Shown here piece by piece: positions 52,617 to 62,235 of a DNA stretch of 64,000 nucleotides. The translations under genes were made by a program, and so were the position numbers. The notes beneath the pieces were generated by a model. The model saw nothing but the letters and a program-made list of their open reading frames with translations, made no database searches and was not told the origin of the DNA. Numbering within the stretch: position 1 is the stretch's first letter; each line of letters starts with the position of its first letter. The stretch covers positions 171,979,663 to 172,043,662 of the forward strand of contig CM077647.1 in assembly GCA_039707465.1 (NCBI GenBank), in the 5' to 3' direction. This stretch comes from Rhabdophis nuchalis. Lineage: Eukaryota; Chordata; Lepidosauria; Squamata; Natricidae.

Positions 52617-52967
52617 AATCTGGGATTTTTTTTTTTTTTTTGAAAAAGTTTTATTGGGTTTTACACATTTTATAAAAATAGGATAAGGGAATATAAGGAA
52701 TTACAAAGACATTTTGAGAACCTCTATGTCGGAGGTGTCGGCCCCCTCCGAGGCTTCATAAAAAAAAAAAGATAATACAATAAATTTTTCATTTTTTCTA
52801 CAAAGTGGAAAGAGATACAAATATTTCATTTTAAAATCTATGCAATCAATCATTTATAAACATCCAAATAAGAGTTGTACTATATAGAAAAAAGTCACTT
52901 GTGAGATCTAAGTCTTTTGGCAATTATATCTTCCTCTCCCTGAGAAAAAAAATCTGGGATTTTTTTT
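52617..52967 (-). mobile_element. ORF1-only L1-related element, tail-only copy with target duplication
   Basis: The insert of about 52634-52950 is the family's 3' region (AATAAAACTTTTTCA then poly(A), read minus) plus the last ORF1 codons (IAKRLRSHK-like, near 52905-52940). AATCTGGGATTTTTTTT flanks it at 52617-52633 and 52951-52967. This fixes the family's true 3' terminus and shows poly(A)-linked insertion. It is the shortest of the four copies. Confidence 0.85.
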
Positions 52968-52974
52968 GAGCTAG

Positions 52975-53335
52975 AGATGCATTGGCTCAGTGGCTAAGAC
53001 ACTGAGCTTGTCGAACAGAAAGATTGGCAGTTCAGCAGTTCGAATCCTTAGTGTAGCATAACGGAGTGAGCTCCCATTACTTGTCCCAGTGCCTGCCAAC
53101 CTAGCAGTTTGGAAGCATGTAAAAATGCAAGTAGAGAAATAGAAACCACCTTTGGTGGGAAGGTAACAGCATTCCGTGCACCTTTGGCATTTAGTCATGC
53201 CAGCCACATGACCAAGTAGATGTCTTCAGACAGTGCTGGCTCTTCTCCTTTGAAATGGAGACGAGCACCAGCCCCTAGAGTCAGGAATGACTAGCACATA
53301 TGTGCAAGGGGAACCTTTACCTTTACCAATTTGGG
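52975..53335 (+). mobile_element. Sauria-type SINE
   Basis: A tRNA-like head with box A TGGCTCAGTGGCTAAGA and box B AGTTCGAATCC (53036-53046), then CCACCTTTGGTGGGAAGGTAACAGC and GCCACATGACC. The tail AGGAATGACTAGCACATATG...GGGGAACCTTTACCTTTACC is the BovB-like 3' end characteristic of Sauria SINEs. Full length and lightly diverged. Transcribed by pol III and mobilised in trans by a BovB LINE. Confidence 0.85.
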
Positions 53336-53339
53336 AAAA

Positions 53340-53524
53340 GTACAGACAGAAAATGTTTTCCATTTGAAAGTAGAAGTCTTCTCATGGAATAAATAGGAAA
53401 CATCATCCTTTTAAAATACAGACACGTGGAGCTGATTTTCGGGCATTTGAATGACAACAAAATTCTGGTTACAGCAACATTTTCAAAGCAGATGTACTCA
53501 GCTCAGTATTCTTATTAAGAACTA
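53340..53524. other. 5' flank of OR duplicate B (duplicated unit)
   Basis: AATTCTGGTTACAGCAACATTTTC aligns with the flank of the 48.4 kb gene. It is separated from its own OR by about 1.1 kb of inserted repeats. Confidence 0.6.
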
Positions 53525-53738
53525 GCCATTCCCGGCCACGCGTTGCTGTGGCTCAGTCTGGTTAAATGGCCAACCAATCTGTGTGTAGATCTACACCTGC
53601 ACACACAAACACGTACACACAACCACCGTATAACCCCCAACTTACCTATCTACTGTATTTCTCCCTCTCTCCCTCTACCTACCTACCTACCTACCTACCT
53701 ACCTACCTACCTACCTACCTACCTACCTACCTACCTAC
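53525..53738 (+). repeat. Unassigned repeat (CCCGGCCACGCGTTGCTGTGGC) and (CTAC)n array
   Basis: It begins ACTAGCCATTCCCGGCCACGCGTTGCTGTGG. CTAC units fill 53672-53738. The matching far part may be 54510-54585 (CTTTCGGAGATTAGCGG...TTATATAGATAA). I think this is one element split by the L2 and arrays, but I cannot name it. Confidence 0.5.
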
Positions 53739-54090
53739 GCCAGAAATTAAAGACACTCTTGTTCCATCAGGCCGGCTTGGCCTAAGTTATTCATCTAGCC
53801 CAGGGGTCTGCAAAGTCGGCTCTTTTAAGACTGGTGGACTTCAACTCCCAAAATTCCACCAGTCTTAAAAGAGCCGACTTTGCAGACCCCTGACCTAGCC
53901 TACAGTCTGTACCATAAATTGTTTTAATTGGGTTTTAGATGGGATCATGTTTTCACATTTTAAATTTTAGCACAGGGATAATTTATTTAATTTGGTTTTA
54001 ATTATTTATATTGTGATATTGTGTCTTTTAATTTCCTGTGCACCGCCCCGGGTCCCTTCGGGAAGAGGGTGCAGTTATATAAATTCAACA
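53739..54090 (+). mobile_element. L2-clade LINE 3' end, split by a MITE
   Basis: CGCCAGAAATTAAAGACACTC...GGCCGGCTTGGCCTAAG, then the 3' UTR ATTGGGTTTTAGATGG and CACCGCCCCGGGTCCCTTCG. The 92-bp foldback MITE interrupts it. Confidence 0.85.
53801..53892. mobile_element. 92-bp perfect foldback hAT-like MITE
   Basis: The arms 53801-53838 and 53855-53892 are perfect 38-bp inverted repeats (CAGGGGTCTGCAAAGTCGGC...) around a 16-nt loop. 8-bp flanks: ATCTAGCC (53793-53800) and ACCTAGCC (53893-53900), one mismatch. A diverged right end of the same family lies at 56137-56174. Confidence 0.92.
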
Positions 54091-54108
54091 AATAAATAAA
54101 TAAACAAG

Positions 54109-54199
<91 letters not shown>

Positions 54200-54240
54200 A
54201 TACCGTATTTACCTACCTACCTACCTACCTACCTACCTAC
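54085..54240 (+). repeat. (AAAT)n then (CTAC)n arrays
   Basis: About 26 AAAT/AATA units at the L2 tail followed by CTAC units (54212-54240). Confidence 0.96.
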
Positions 54241-54588
54241 TGCATTTCTCCCTCCCTCTCTTTATCCCTATAGCTGCCTAACTACCTACCTACTGTATTT
54301 CTCCTTGAATCTTATGGACAGAGTATTTTATGCCATAAAGGATGACATAAAACATGTGGCCCACTGCTCTCTCTGAATCCATCTACCTACCTTTTTTACA
54401 ATTTTTTACATTTCCATTGCGTGTACCTGGCACAGGTGTGACATCTACACAATCTATATATGTATATCCTTGCTGCTGTTTTTCAAAGGAAAGTTGTGTG
54501 AAAATGTGGAAGCGATCGGTGCAATACTTTCGGAGATTAGCGGTTTTGAACAAACTCTTGTTACATTTTTATTTATATAGATAATAAT

Positions 54589-54603
54589 TTTCTTCTTCAT
54601 CAG
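54589..54603 (+). promoter_or_regulatory. Candidate 3' splice site before the OR coding exon
   Basis: TTTTCTTCTTCATCAG ends at 54603, 28 bp before the preferred ATG (54631). A good pyrimidine tract makes it the best acceptor candidate of the OR set. Confidence 0.45.
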
Positions 54604-54630
54604 TTTCCCAGTCCCAGTGCTATGGTAACC

Positions 54631-55584
54631 ATGAAAAGTAATGAAACAAGAATCAGCGAATTCATATTGCTTGGTTTGACAGATGTTCGAAAACTGCAGC
54701 TCCTGTTCTTCGTCATCCTTTTCTTTTCCTACTTACTGGCAATTACAGGAAATTTCATGATTATTGTCCTGGCTAATGTAGACCACAAGCTACACACTCC
54801 AATGTACTTCTTCCTCTGGAATTTCTCCATTATGGAAATTGGTTACATGACTGTTATTACCCCTCAAACATTGTCCCATTTGCTAACAGGCCATAAAAAT
54901 ATTTCCTATGTTGGTTGCATCATTCAGTGCTTCATGTATTTCTATCTGGGCACCACCGAGGTGTTCTTCTTCATGGTTATGTCCTATGATCGATACCTAG
55001 CCATCTGTAACCCTTTGCGTTACCCGTCCATCATGCACAAGGGTTTATGTACCTTGCTTGTTTTCTGTTGCTGGATTGGAAGCTTCCTCATTCACATTGG
55101 TCCATTTGCGGTCTTCCTGCAGTTTCCAATGTGTGACTCAAACATCCTGGACCATTTCTTCTGCGACAGTGCCCCCTTGTTGCATCTCCTGTGTGGGGAC
55201 ACCAGACTTCTTGAATTTTTTGTATCCTTGATTGCTGTTGTTTTACTGTTTGGGACTTTGTTCTTTTCCATGGTTTCCTACATCAGCATAATCAGAACTA
55301 TCTTCAACATCCCAACTGCTACGGGGAGACAGAAGGCATTTTCCACTTGTGCTTCTCATTTCATGGTTGTGTCTATCTCCTATGGGAGCTCCCTCTTCCT
55401 TTATATCAACCCAACCCAGACAAGCAAAATGGGGTATGCCAAGAGACTGGCAATTCTCAACACAATTGTTTCTCCTTTACTGAATCCTTTCATCTACACC
55501 TTGAGAAACCAACGAGTCCGGGAAGCCTTCAAAGACCTGTTGAAACAGGTTGTGGGAATCATTAAAGGTCCCAGGAAAACCTGA
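54631..55584 (+). CDS. Class II olfactory receptor, tandem duplicate B
   Basis: 317 residues from the ATG at 54631. An in-frame ATG at 54622 would add MVT, but the start shared with the paralogue (ACCATGAAAAG) favours 54631. NETR glycosylation site; [91 protein letters not shown]-terminus IKGPRKT. All class II landmarks are intact. It differs from duplicate A mainly in TM5, EL3 and scattered TM positions, the usual pattern for ligand-pocket divergence. Its 5' and 3' flanks match those of duplicate A but are split by later insertions. Predicted Golf-coupled odorant receptor, ligand unknown. Confidence 0.95.
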   Translation: MKSNETRISEFILLGLTDVRKLQLLFFVILFFSYLLAITGNFMIIVLANVDHKLHTPMYFFLWNFSIMEIGYMTVITPQTLSHLLTGHKNISYVGCIIQCFMYFYLGTTEVFFFMVMSYDRYLAICNPLRYPSIMHKGLCTLLVFCCWIGSFLIHIGPFAVFLQFPMCDSNILDHFFCDSAPLLHLLCGDTRLLEFFVSLIAVVLLFGTLFFSMVSYISIIRTIFNIPTATGRQKAFSTCASHFMVVSISYGSSLFLYINPTQTSKMGYAKRLAILNTIVSPLLNPFIYTLRNQRVREAFKDLLKQVVGIIKGPRKT

Positions 55585-55644
55585 CAATACAGTTCTGAAT
55601 GTCAGGGTTCCAAATAGCATCCAAAAGTAAATTAGAGTCTAAAG

Positions 55645-55870
55645 CAGGGGTAATCAACCTTTTTATACCTAACACCCACTTTTGTACCTCTCTTAGTAGT
55701 AAAATTTTCTAACCACCCACCAGTTCCACAGTAATGGTGATTTATAAAGTAAGGAAGTCAATTAAATTTAAAAAAGGAAAGTGCTTCAGTATCGGACAAA
55801 ACCCCTACTGCCCACCATAAAAGCTGGAACGCCCACTAGTGGGCGGTAGGGACCAGGTTGACTACCACTG
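55645..55870. mobile_element. 226-bp hAT-like MITE, copy 2
   Basis: Ends CAGGGGTAATCAACC and GGTTGACTACCACTG. Perfect 8-bp duplication GTCTAAAG at 55637-55644 and 55871-55878. It matches the 6241-6466 copy along its length with few substitutions. Confidence 0.92.
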
Positions 55871-55878
55871 GTCTAAAG

Positions 55879-56823
55879 CAAAGTATTGCTCAAAGTTCCA
55901 ATTTAAGAGAGCCATGTTGACACATCTGACAAAACACGAATTTGAAAGCTTCCCGGTTTTCCCCACCCAGTTGAATGTTCAAGATCTTGCCCCCACACCT
56001 ACAAGTTCATTACATGGTCCAATCTTCCATTGCCATGCTGGCAGTTCCACCCAGCCAGTTCCGGTGAGGTGCAGAGGTGCAAAGACAAAGGATGACCTTG
56101 GCTTTCTAGAAAGAATATTGTTATGGCTACATTGGGGTCCACCAGTCTTGGGAGAGCCAACTTTGCAGACCCCTGGTATAGGGTTTCCAGCCTAGGCAGG
56201 GAATTGAACTAGATGACCTCCAAGGTCCCTTTCAACTCGGCTATTGTATAACATTGCATCACACCCCTACAATTTCCCCTCCCATTTTCTCACAATAGAA
56301 AATGCATAGTAGAATAATTAAAAGTGTGGCAGGCCAAAAATCCAAAAGAAAAGATGGCTGCAGTCCTGACACCTTGTAGATGGCAGCATGGCAGCATGGA
56401 AGCTTCTGGTATTAATATGGCTTCCAAAGCTGACAGGAAGCACCAGAAGCTTCCACGCTGCCACATTCTTATGCTTGGGAAATTAGGAGGGTGGGGTTTA
56501 GTAGAGGGAATGTAGTTAGACATAATAGCATTCTTTTTTTGGTCAAGGTCATGGTATTCCTGCACCTGGAAGAGGAGTGGTTGAAGTGGTGTCTTGTGAT
56601 GGGACGGGTGGTGATTGGACCATGTGATGGACTGATGGGTGCAGGGGCTGGGTTTGGCTTTTGATTTACTGAAGGAAAACCCGTAACTCTCAGATTCAGC
56701 TTCTCCCAGATGTGCCAGTATAACTACTCTAATAAAAGGGAACTTTGAGCAAATGCCTGTCTTGGAGCTTTTAATTGGAGTTGGGTTCTTCTGGAATACT
56801 GACACTAGACTCGGTGTGTCAGG
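55879..56823. other. Insert within the duplicated OR 3' flank
   Basis: About 1.2 kb of sequence here has no counterpart after OR A. It contains the 55.6 kb MITE, a worn foldback-MITE right end (56137-56174) and a CR1 3' scrap (56185-56245, CTCCAAGGTCCCTTTCAACTCGG). The rest (56260-56815) is unassigned and may be a further mobile element. Confidence 0.5.
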
Positions 56824-57041
56824 TTTCTTGTTTGAAGGGCTGACAAAGTTTTTTGGGAGTTCAAAGTAGCATTTCCTGTTGCCAAAGACCTGTAGTTCAA
56901 CCTGCTAATTTCACGGGATATCCATGGATGTTCTCAAGCAGTGAAGGGTCTACAAAGTAGAATCTTCATGTTAAGGCACATACAAGTGTCATACTCGATC
57001 TGTTTCTTGCCCCCTAAATCTTAATAGTAGAGAGAGATTTT
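56824..57041. other. 3' flank of OR duplicate B (duplicated unit)
   Basis: TTTCTTGTTTGAAGGGCTGA and CCCCCTAAATCTTAATAGTAGAGAGAGATTTT align with 49399-49635. Confidence 0.6.
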
Positions 57042-57268
57042 ACAAAGGTGGAAGTTGAGGAAACACCTGTGGCTTCTTAATGGACAAGGGAACGTTGGAG
57101 TTGGAAAGAATTGGAATTGTTCTAAAGATCAACTAACTGGACACCCAAAAGAATTCTCCAATATACCCTCTGGAGAAGGCAAACATTGCTGAGATATGTT
57201 GAGATGGGGTCCCACCCAGCAATTCACCTTGTGTTTAAGAAATCTCATGTTAACCTCTTTGCTTACAC

Positions 57269-57706
57269 CAGTGCTTCTCAATTATTTTCTGTCATGCCCC
57301 TCTAGGAAGAAGAAAACATTTCGCGCCCCCCGCGCGACTGTAAATAGTATCATCGGGTCTAAAAGTCACACGGGCGGGTTTGGCTAATCAGGATAGAGCA
57401 TCATGTCTATCCAATCGGGTCTGTTCTCCTCGAAAGGGAGGAGCATGCGCAGTCACATGTACTGGCTTAATGCTCACTATCGATGCAAATGTCAGCAGCG
57501 GTAGCCCGATTTCTTTAGCAAGTTTGATTAATTGGGGCAGCGTTATGTTTCACAGGAGAAGGTCCTTGTCAGCATCTGACTGGATACAGAGACATAAACA
57601 CGGGGCTTGGCTTGTTATGACAGTGTTTGCCGAGGTCAAACGTGCCCCCCTTTACGGAGCCTCGTGCCCCCCCTGGGGGGCGCGCCCCACTATTTGAGAA
57701 GCACTG
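57269..57706. mobile_element. hAT MITE, 438 bp, with perfect target duplication
   Basis: Ends CAGTGCTTCTCAATTATTT and ACTATTTGAGAAGCACTG are hAT-type inverted repeats. GCTTACAC flanks both sides (57261-57268, 57707-57714). The interior is GC-rich (CGCGCCCCCCGCGCGAC, GGGGGGCGCGCCCC). No transposase frame. Confidence 0.93.
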
Positions 57707-57714
57707 GCTTACAC

Positions 57715-57979
57715 TAACAAACACAAAAACCTGTGTGTAATAAACAATGGTGTAGTATACTCTCAGTTTAACAAGTCAAGAGGGGAATTGTTGCCAGAGG
57801 TGGGTTTCACATAATTTTACAACCTGTTTGCCATACATCACTTTGTGAGCATGCATGCCTTCTGTGCATGCATGTTGCTCCCCCCTCATGCCCTTTGCTC
57901 ATATGTGCAACTTCATGCATGCACTCGGCTTAGAAAACATGGCTAAATAGGATGACACAGAGCTGGGGTGGGTGGGCAG
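57715..57979. other. No recognisable gene
   Basis: AGGTGGGTTTCACATAATTTTACAACC at 57797 resembles the inner end of the CAGTGGTGGG MITE family. The rest is unassigned. Confidence 0.35.
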
Positions 57980-58375
57980 CAGTGGTGGGATATGACTGGC
58001 ACACCCCGGTACAGGCATACCGGTTCCTGCTGGGAGCACCAGGTACTGTTCCGGTAGGGTGCTCCAGAGGGCCAGCCCAACTGCCTGCTCACCCGCCCGG
58101 GCTCCTTATCTGTATTTGACCTGTTTGGGGCTTCTGCGCATGCACACAGAGCATATGGCACCTATGCAATGATCCACTGAGCATCGTGGAGACATCGTGG
58201 AGTATCACAGGCAGTAAGTATGCAAACGCGCACTGTGCATGTGTGTGTGCATGTTGCCCCATTGCACCATATCCATTGCAACGGGATCTGGAACCCACCA
58301 CTGGTGGGTAGCTACCCGTAGGTCGCCACTACCAGTTCGTCTGAACCAGTCTGAACCGGCTGAATGCCACCACTG
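57980..58375. mobile_element. hAT-like MITE (CAGTGGTGG ends), about 396 bp
   Basis: It starts CAGTGGTGGGAT and ends ATGCCACCACTG. The interior CCCCGGTACAGGCATACCGG and GTACTGTTCCGGTAGGGTGCTCC matches 43625-43930. No clear 8-bp duplication. Confidence 0.65.
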
Positions 58376-58444
58376 ATCTGGGCATCAATTAAATCCTGAT
58401 ATATTAAATACACATAATTTACTGCCCCGGCTAATACTAGTAGA

Positions 58445-58555
58445 GATAGAAAACCATTTGCTTGGAATGATATAGGGTTTCTTGCTTGAGCAAGGGGTTG
58501 GACTAGAAAACCATCAAGATCCCTTCCAACTATGTCATTCTATTATTCTTTCATT
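58445..58555 (+). mobile_element. CR1 LINE 3' terminus
   Basis: AACCATTTGCTTGGAATGATATAGGG and GGTTGGACTAGAAAACCATCAAGATCCCTTCCAAC, with a TCATTCTATTATTC tail. Confidence 0.85.
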
Positions 58556-58697
58556 TCATTTCATTCATTTATTCGAATTTATACCCAGCCCTTCTCCTTG
58601 TTAGGACCCAGGGCGGCGCACAGGCATTATTTAAAACCACAATAAATACAATATACATCATTAAAATATATTAAATTATTCAACCCGTGCTAAAACC
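58556..58697 (-). mobile_element. L2-clade LINE 3' UTR, minus strand
   Basis: ATACCCAGCCCTTCTCCTTGTTAGGACCCAGGGCGGCGCACAGG is the reverse of an L2 end. It meets a plus-strand L2 head-to-head at 58697/58698. Confidence 0.85.
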
Positions 58698-59330
58698 TCT
58701 ACATGGGGCTTCCCTTGAGGTGCACTCGAAAGCTACAGCTAGTCCAAAACGCAGCTGCGCGGGTGATTATGGGAGCCACTAGGTGCTCCCATATAACACC
58801 GATCCTGCGCGAGTTGCATTGGCTTCCTGTGGCCTTTCGAGTGCGCTTCAAGGCTTTGACAACCATCTTTAAAGCGCTCCATGGCTCGGGGCCTAGTTAT
58901 GTGCGAGACCGCCTCCTGCCCCATACATCCCTTAGACCGATACGCTCCCACAGAGAGGGCCTCCTCAGGGTGCCGTTGGCCGGACAATGCCGACTGGCGA
59001 CACCCAGGGGGAGAGCCTTCTCTGTGGCGGGGCCAGCCCTCTGGAATGACCTACCCCCTGAATTACGTACCATCACCGACCTCCGCCTCTTCCGCCAATG
59101 TCTTAAGACATATTTGTTTCAACAAGCCGGCCTAGCCTAACCTCCCATGGGGACTTTTAGATAGTTTTAAATTGGGTTTTTAAAATTTGGTTTTAGCGCA
59201 GGATAGGTTTATTTAATAGTTTTTAAATTATATTTTTTGTATTTTGTATGTTTTTAAATTTCCTGTGCGCCGCCCTGGGTCCTCTGTGGAGAAGGGCGGG
59301 ATATAAATTTAAATAAATAAAAAATAAATA
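58698..59330 (+). mobile_element. L2-clade LINE 3' fragment
   Basis: 145 open codons: MGLPLRCTRKLQLVQNAAAR, VIMGATRCSHITPILRELHW, HGSGPSYVRDRLLPHTSLRP and LWNDLPPELRTITDLRLF. The 3' UTR ends CGCCGCCCTGGGTCC and (AAAT)n. It is the closest relative of the 27 kb and 50 kb subfamily. Confidence 0.9.
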
Positions 59331-59344
59331 AAAATAAATAAATA

Positions 59345-59643
59345 AAAACCCTGCCAAATTATAATTAAAATTATAATTATAATTTAAGTATAAAAAGTCA
59401 GAAACAGGGGGCTATGCTAGGCCGGCTTGTTGGAATAAATGCGTCTTAAGACGTTGGCGGAAGAGGCGGAGGTCTGAGGTAGAGCGAAGGTCGGGGGGTA
59501 GGTCGTTCCAGAGGGCCGGGCCCGCCACAGAGAAGGCCCTTCCCCTGGGTGTCGCCAACTGGCATTGCCCAGCCGACGGCACCTGGAGAAGACCCTCTCT
59601 GTGGGAGCGGATCGGACGAAGGGATGTATGGGGCAGGAGGCAG
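59345..59643 (-). mobile_element. L2-clade LINE 3' fragment, minus strand
   Basis: LLPHTSLRPIRSHREGLLQV, CQLATPRGRAFSVAGPALW and LRSTSDLRLFRQRLKTHLF on the minus strand. It is truncated at 59643 exactly where a plus-strand L2 starts, so one reading frame spans both copies by chance. Confidence 0.88.
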
Positions 59644-60927
59644 TCTCTCTTGGTGGATGATCTCTGGAGAGCCAGAGATGGGGGTTGTTCCTCTATCCTG
59701 GTCCTGTTAGACCTCTCAGCGGCTTTTGATACCATCGACCATGGTATCCTATTGCATCGGCTGGAGGGGTTGGGGGTGAGGTGTTGCGGTGGTTCTCCTC
59801 CTACCTCTCCGGTTGATCACAATTTGTGTTGGCAGGAGGGCAGAGGTCGACCTCGAGACCCCTCACTTGTGGGGTGCCTCAGGGGTCGGTCCTCTCGCCA
59901 CTCCTGTTCAACACATATATGAAGCCGCTGGGTGAGATCATCCATGGTTTTGGGGTAGAGTATCACCTCTACGCTGATGATACGCAGCTGTATATATCTA
60001 CCCCAAACCACCCCAACGATGCTGTAGAGGTGATGTGCCAGTGCCTGGAAGCCGTGCGGGCCTGGATGGGAAGGAACAGACTCAGACTCAACCCGTCCAA
60101 GACTGAGTGGCTGTGGTTTCCGGCATCCTGGTACAACCAATTGACTCCATCACTGGCCATAGGGGATGAACATCTAATCCCTGTGGATGGGACACGCAAC
60201 TTGGGCGTCCTCCTTGATACACGGCTGTCCATGGAAGATCAAGTGACAGCCGTGGCCAGGAGGGTGTTTTACCAGGTTCGCCTGGTCTGCCAGTTGCGTC
60301 CCCTATTGGATTGGGGTGCCCTCTGCACAGTCACTCATGCCCTCATGACATCCCGACTGGACTACTGCAATGCTCTCTACATGGGGCTCCCCTTGAGGTG
60401 CACCCAAAGGCTTCAGCTAGTCCAGAATGCAGCCGCGCGGGCAGTTATGGGAACCTCTAGGTTCTCCCATGTAACACCACTCCTGAGCGAGCTGCATTGG
60501 CTGCCTGTCGTCTTTCGGGTGCGCTTCAAGGTGTTCGTTATCATCTTCAAAGTGCTCCATGGCACGGGACCTAGCTATCTGCGGGATCGCATCTTGCCCC
60601 ATACATCCCTGCGGCCGATTCGCTCCCACAGAGAGGGACTTCTCCGGGTGCCGTCCAGTAGGTTATACCAGCGGGCGACGCCCAGGGGAAGGGCCTTCTC
60701 TGTGGCAGGCCCAACCCTCTGGAACGACCTTCCCCCCGATATTAGAACAACTACGGACCTCCGCTCCTTCCGACAAAAATTAAAAACACACTTCTTCTGC
60801 TTGGCCGGCCTAGGGTAATTAACTATTTTTAAGGGATTTTTAGGGTTTAGTTTTAATTTTATATGGGATTTTAGCGCAGGGCTAGTTTAATTCGTTTTAA
60901 TATTGTAATTGTTTGTGATTTTTAATT
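59644..60927 (+). mobile_element. L2-clade LINE, RT and C-terminus
   Basis: LVDDLWRARDGGCSSILVLL, DLSAAFDTIDHGILLHRL, then a frameshift near 59790, VPQGSVLSPLLFNTYMKPLG, YHLYADDTQLYISTP and on to LWNDLPPDIRTTTDLRSF. The RT box YADD is intact. The 3' UTR stops at about 60927 where an ORF1-only element is inserted. Confidence 0.92.
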
Positions 60928-62235
60928 GATTTTTTTTTATTGAAAAAGTTTTATTAAGTTTTACAAATTTTTATACAAATAGGGCAAGGTAAATAAAGTA
61001 TTAGAAAAACATTGTGAGAACCTCCATGTCAGAGTCATTGGCCCCATCCGAGGCTTCATAAAAGAATACATAATTAATACAGTAAATTTTCATTTGTACT
61101 ACAAAGTGGAAAGAGATACAAATATATCATTTTAAAATCTATGCTAACAATCATGTATAAACATCCAAATAAAAGTTATACAATACAAAAATAAAGTCAC
61201 TTTTGAGATCTAAGTCTTTTGGCAATTGTGTCTTCCTCTCCCTGACCTCCAGTGGGTGAGGCCGTGGCACCCTCCGCTCTCCCATTTTCATCCTCCAGGA
61301 TTGAGGAATGTTTTTTAAGAAAGGCTTCTGCCTCTACAATTGTTTTAATTCTCACCCTCCCTCCCTCCCAGAACACCAACATCCCCTCTGGCATCACCCA
61401 CTTGAACCAAATCCCCCTTTTAAATAATCTTTTGGACAAGAAGGAATACTTCCTTCTTATCTCTCTAATCTTTTTCGGGACCTGCTTCAAGATGGCAATC
61501 TCATTCTGCTGGTACATTAAAGGACTGTCTCTCTGCACTCTCAGGATCCTTTCCTTGTCGACCTCCTTACAAATTTAATATGGATCTCTCTGGGTACTTC
61601 ATTTATCCTGGCATATGCTGAATTTATTCTATATATCAGATCAATGTCCCCCCTAATATCTTCTTTGCTCTTTTGTATATAATCAGCCAAAATTGTACAC
61701 ATTAAATCAGACAAATCTTCATCAGGTGACTCAGGGACGTTCTGAAATCTTAAAAAGTAAGACATCCTTTCAAAATCCATCCTAGACATATGACCAGTTA
61801 AATTCCCTATTTCATTATTAACACTTTTAAGCTCTTCCCTTGTCCCAGCCAACCCCAGCTCCAGACCATCGATTTTTTGTGTATTTTCCATTAATTTCTT
61901 CTGTGTCTCCAAGAGTTCTAATTTGGAACTGACATGGTCCTTCCACATTTCTTTAATTTCTTTCATAATGTTCTGAAGAGTTTCATCCATTGCTGCTAAT
62001 TTAGCGTCCACATCTGATTTTTCAGGTAACATCGAGGTGATTTTAGGTTGATGTGTCTGCTTTTTTGAAGCCATAATGAAAGATGTAAGTTTTAGTCAGT
62101 AAAATGGCAACTGCTGGAGCGGAGTCTGTGAGACAAGGTGGGAGCAGATTCCGGTGATCAAAGTCACAATTTCATTTAGTGATAATCCAGAGAGAAACCA
62201 AGTTCTTAAAAACAATCAGGTAAAAAGAAAAAAGT
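60928..62235 (-). mobile_element. ORF1-only L1-related element, nearly complete ORF1
   Basis: The minus strand from the ATG at 62074 reads LAAMDETLQNIMKEIKEMWK (coiled coil), MSYFLRFQNVPESPDEDL and REIHIKFVRRSTR (RRM). After a 1-nt deletion near 61551 (copy at 35.77 kb has CCTTTCCCTTG, here CCTTTCCTTG) it continues KKIREIRRKYSFLSKRLFK to the stop at 61197. The 3' region is 267 bp and ends AATAAAACTTTTTCAATAAAA. About 160 bp of 5' UTR is kept. It is a subfamily distinct from the 21.7 kb copy. No target duplication found. Confidence 0.85.

Noticed and set aside
54622..54630. Upstream ATG of the OR at 54.6 kb
   Set aside because: It adds only MVT. The paralogue at 48409 has no equivalent ATG and shares the 54631 start context.
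59345..60927. Twin-priming inversion of a single L2
   Set aside because: The minus-strand part repeats the same C-terminal and 3' UTR region that is present in the plus-strand part, so these are two separate copies.
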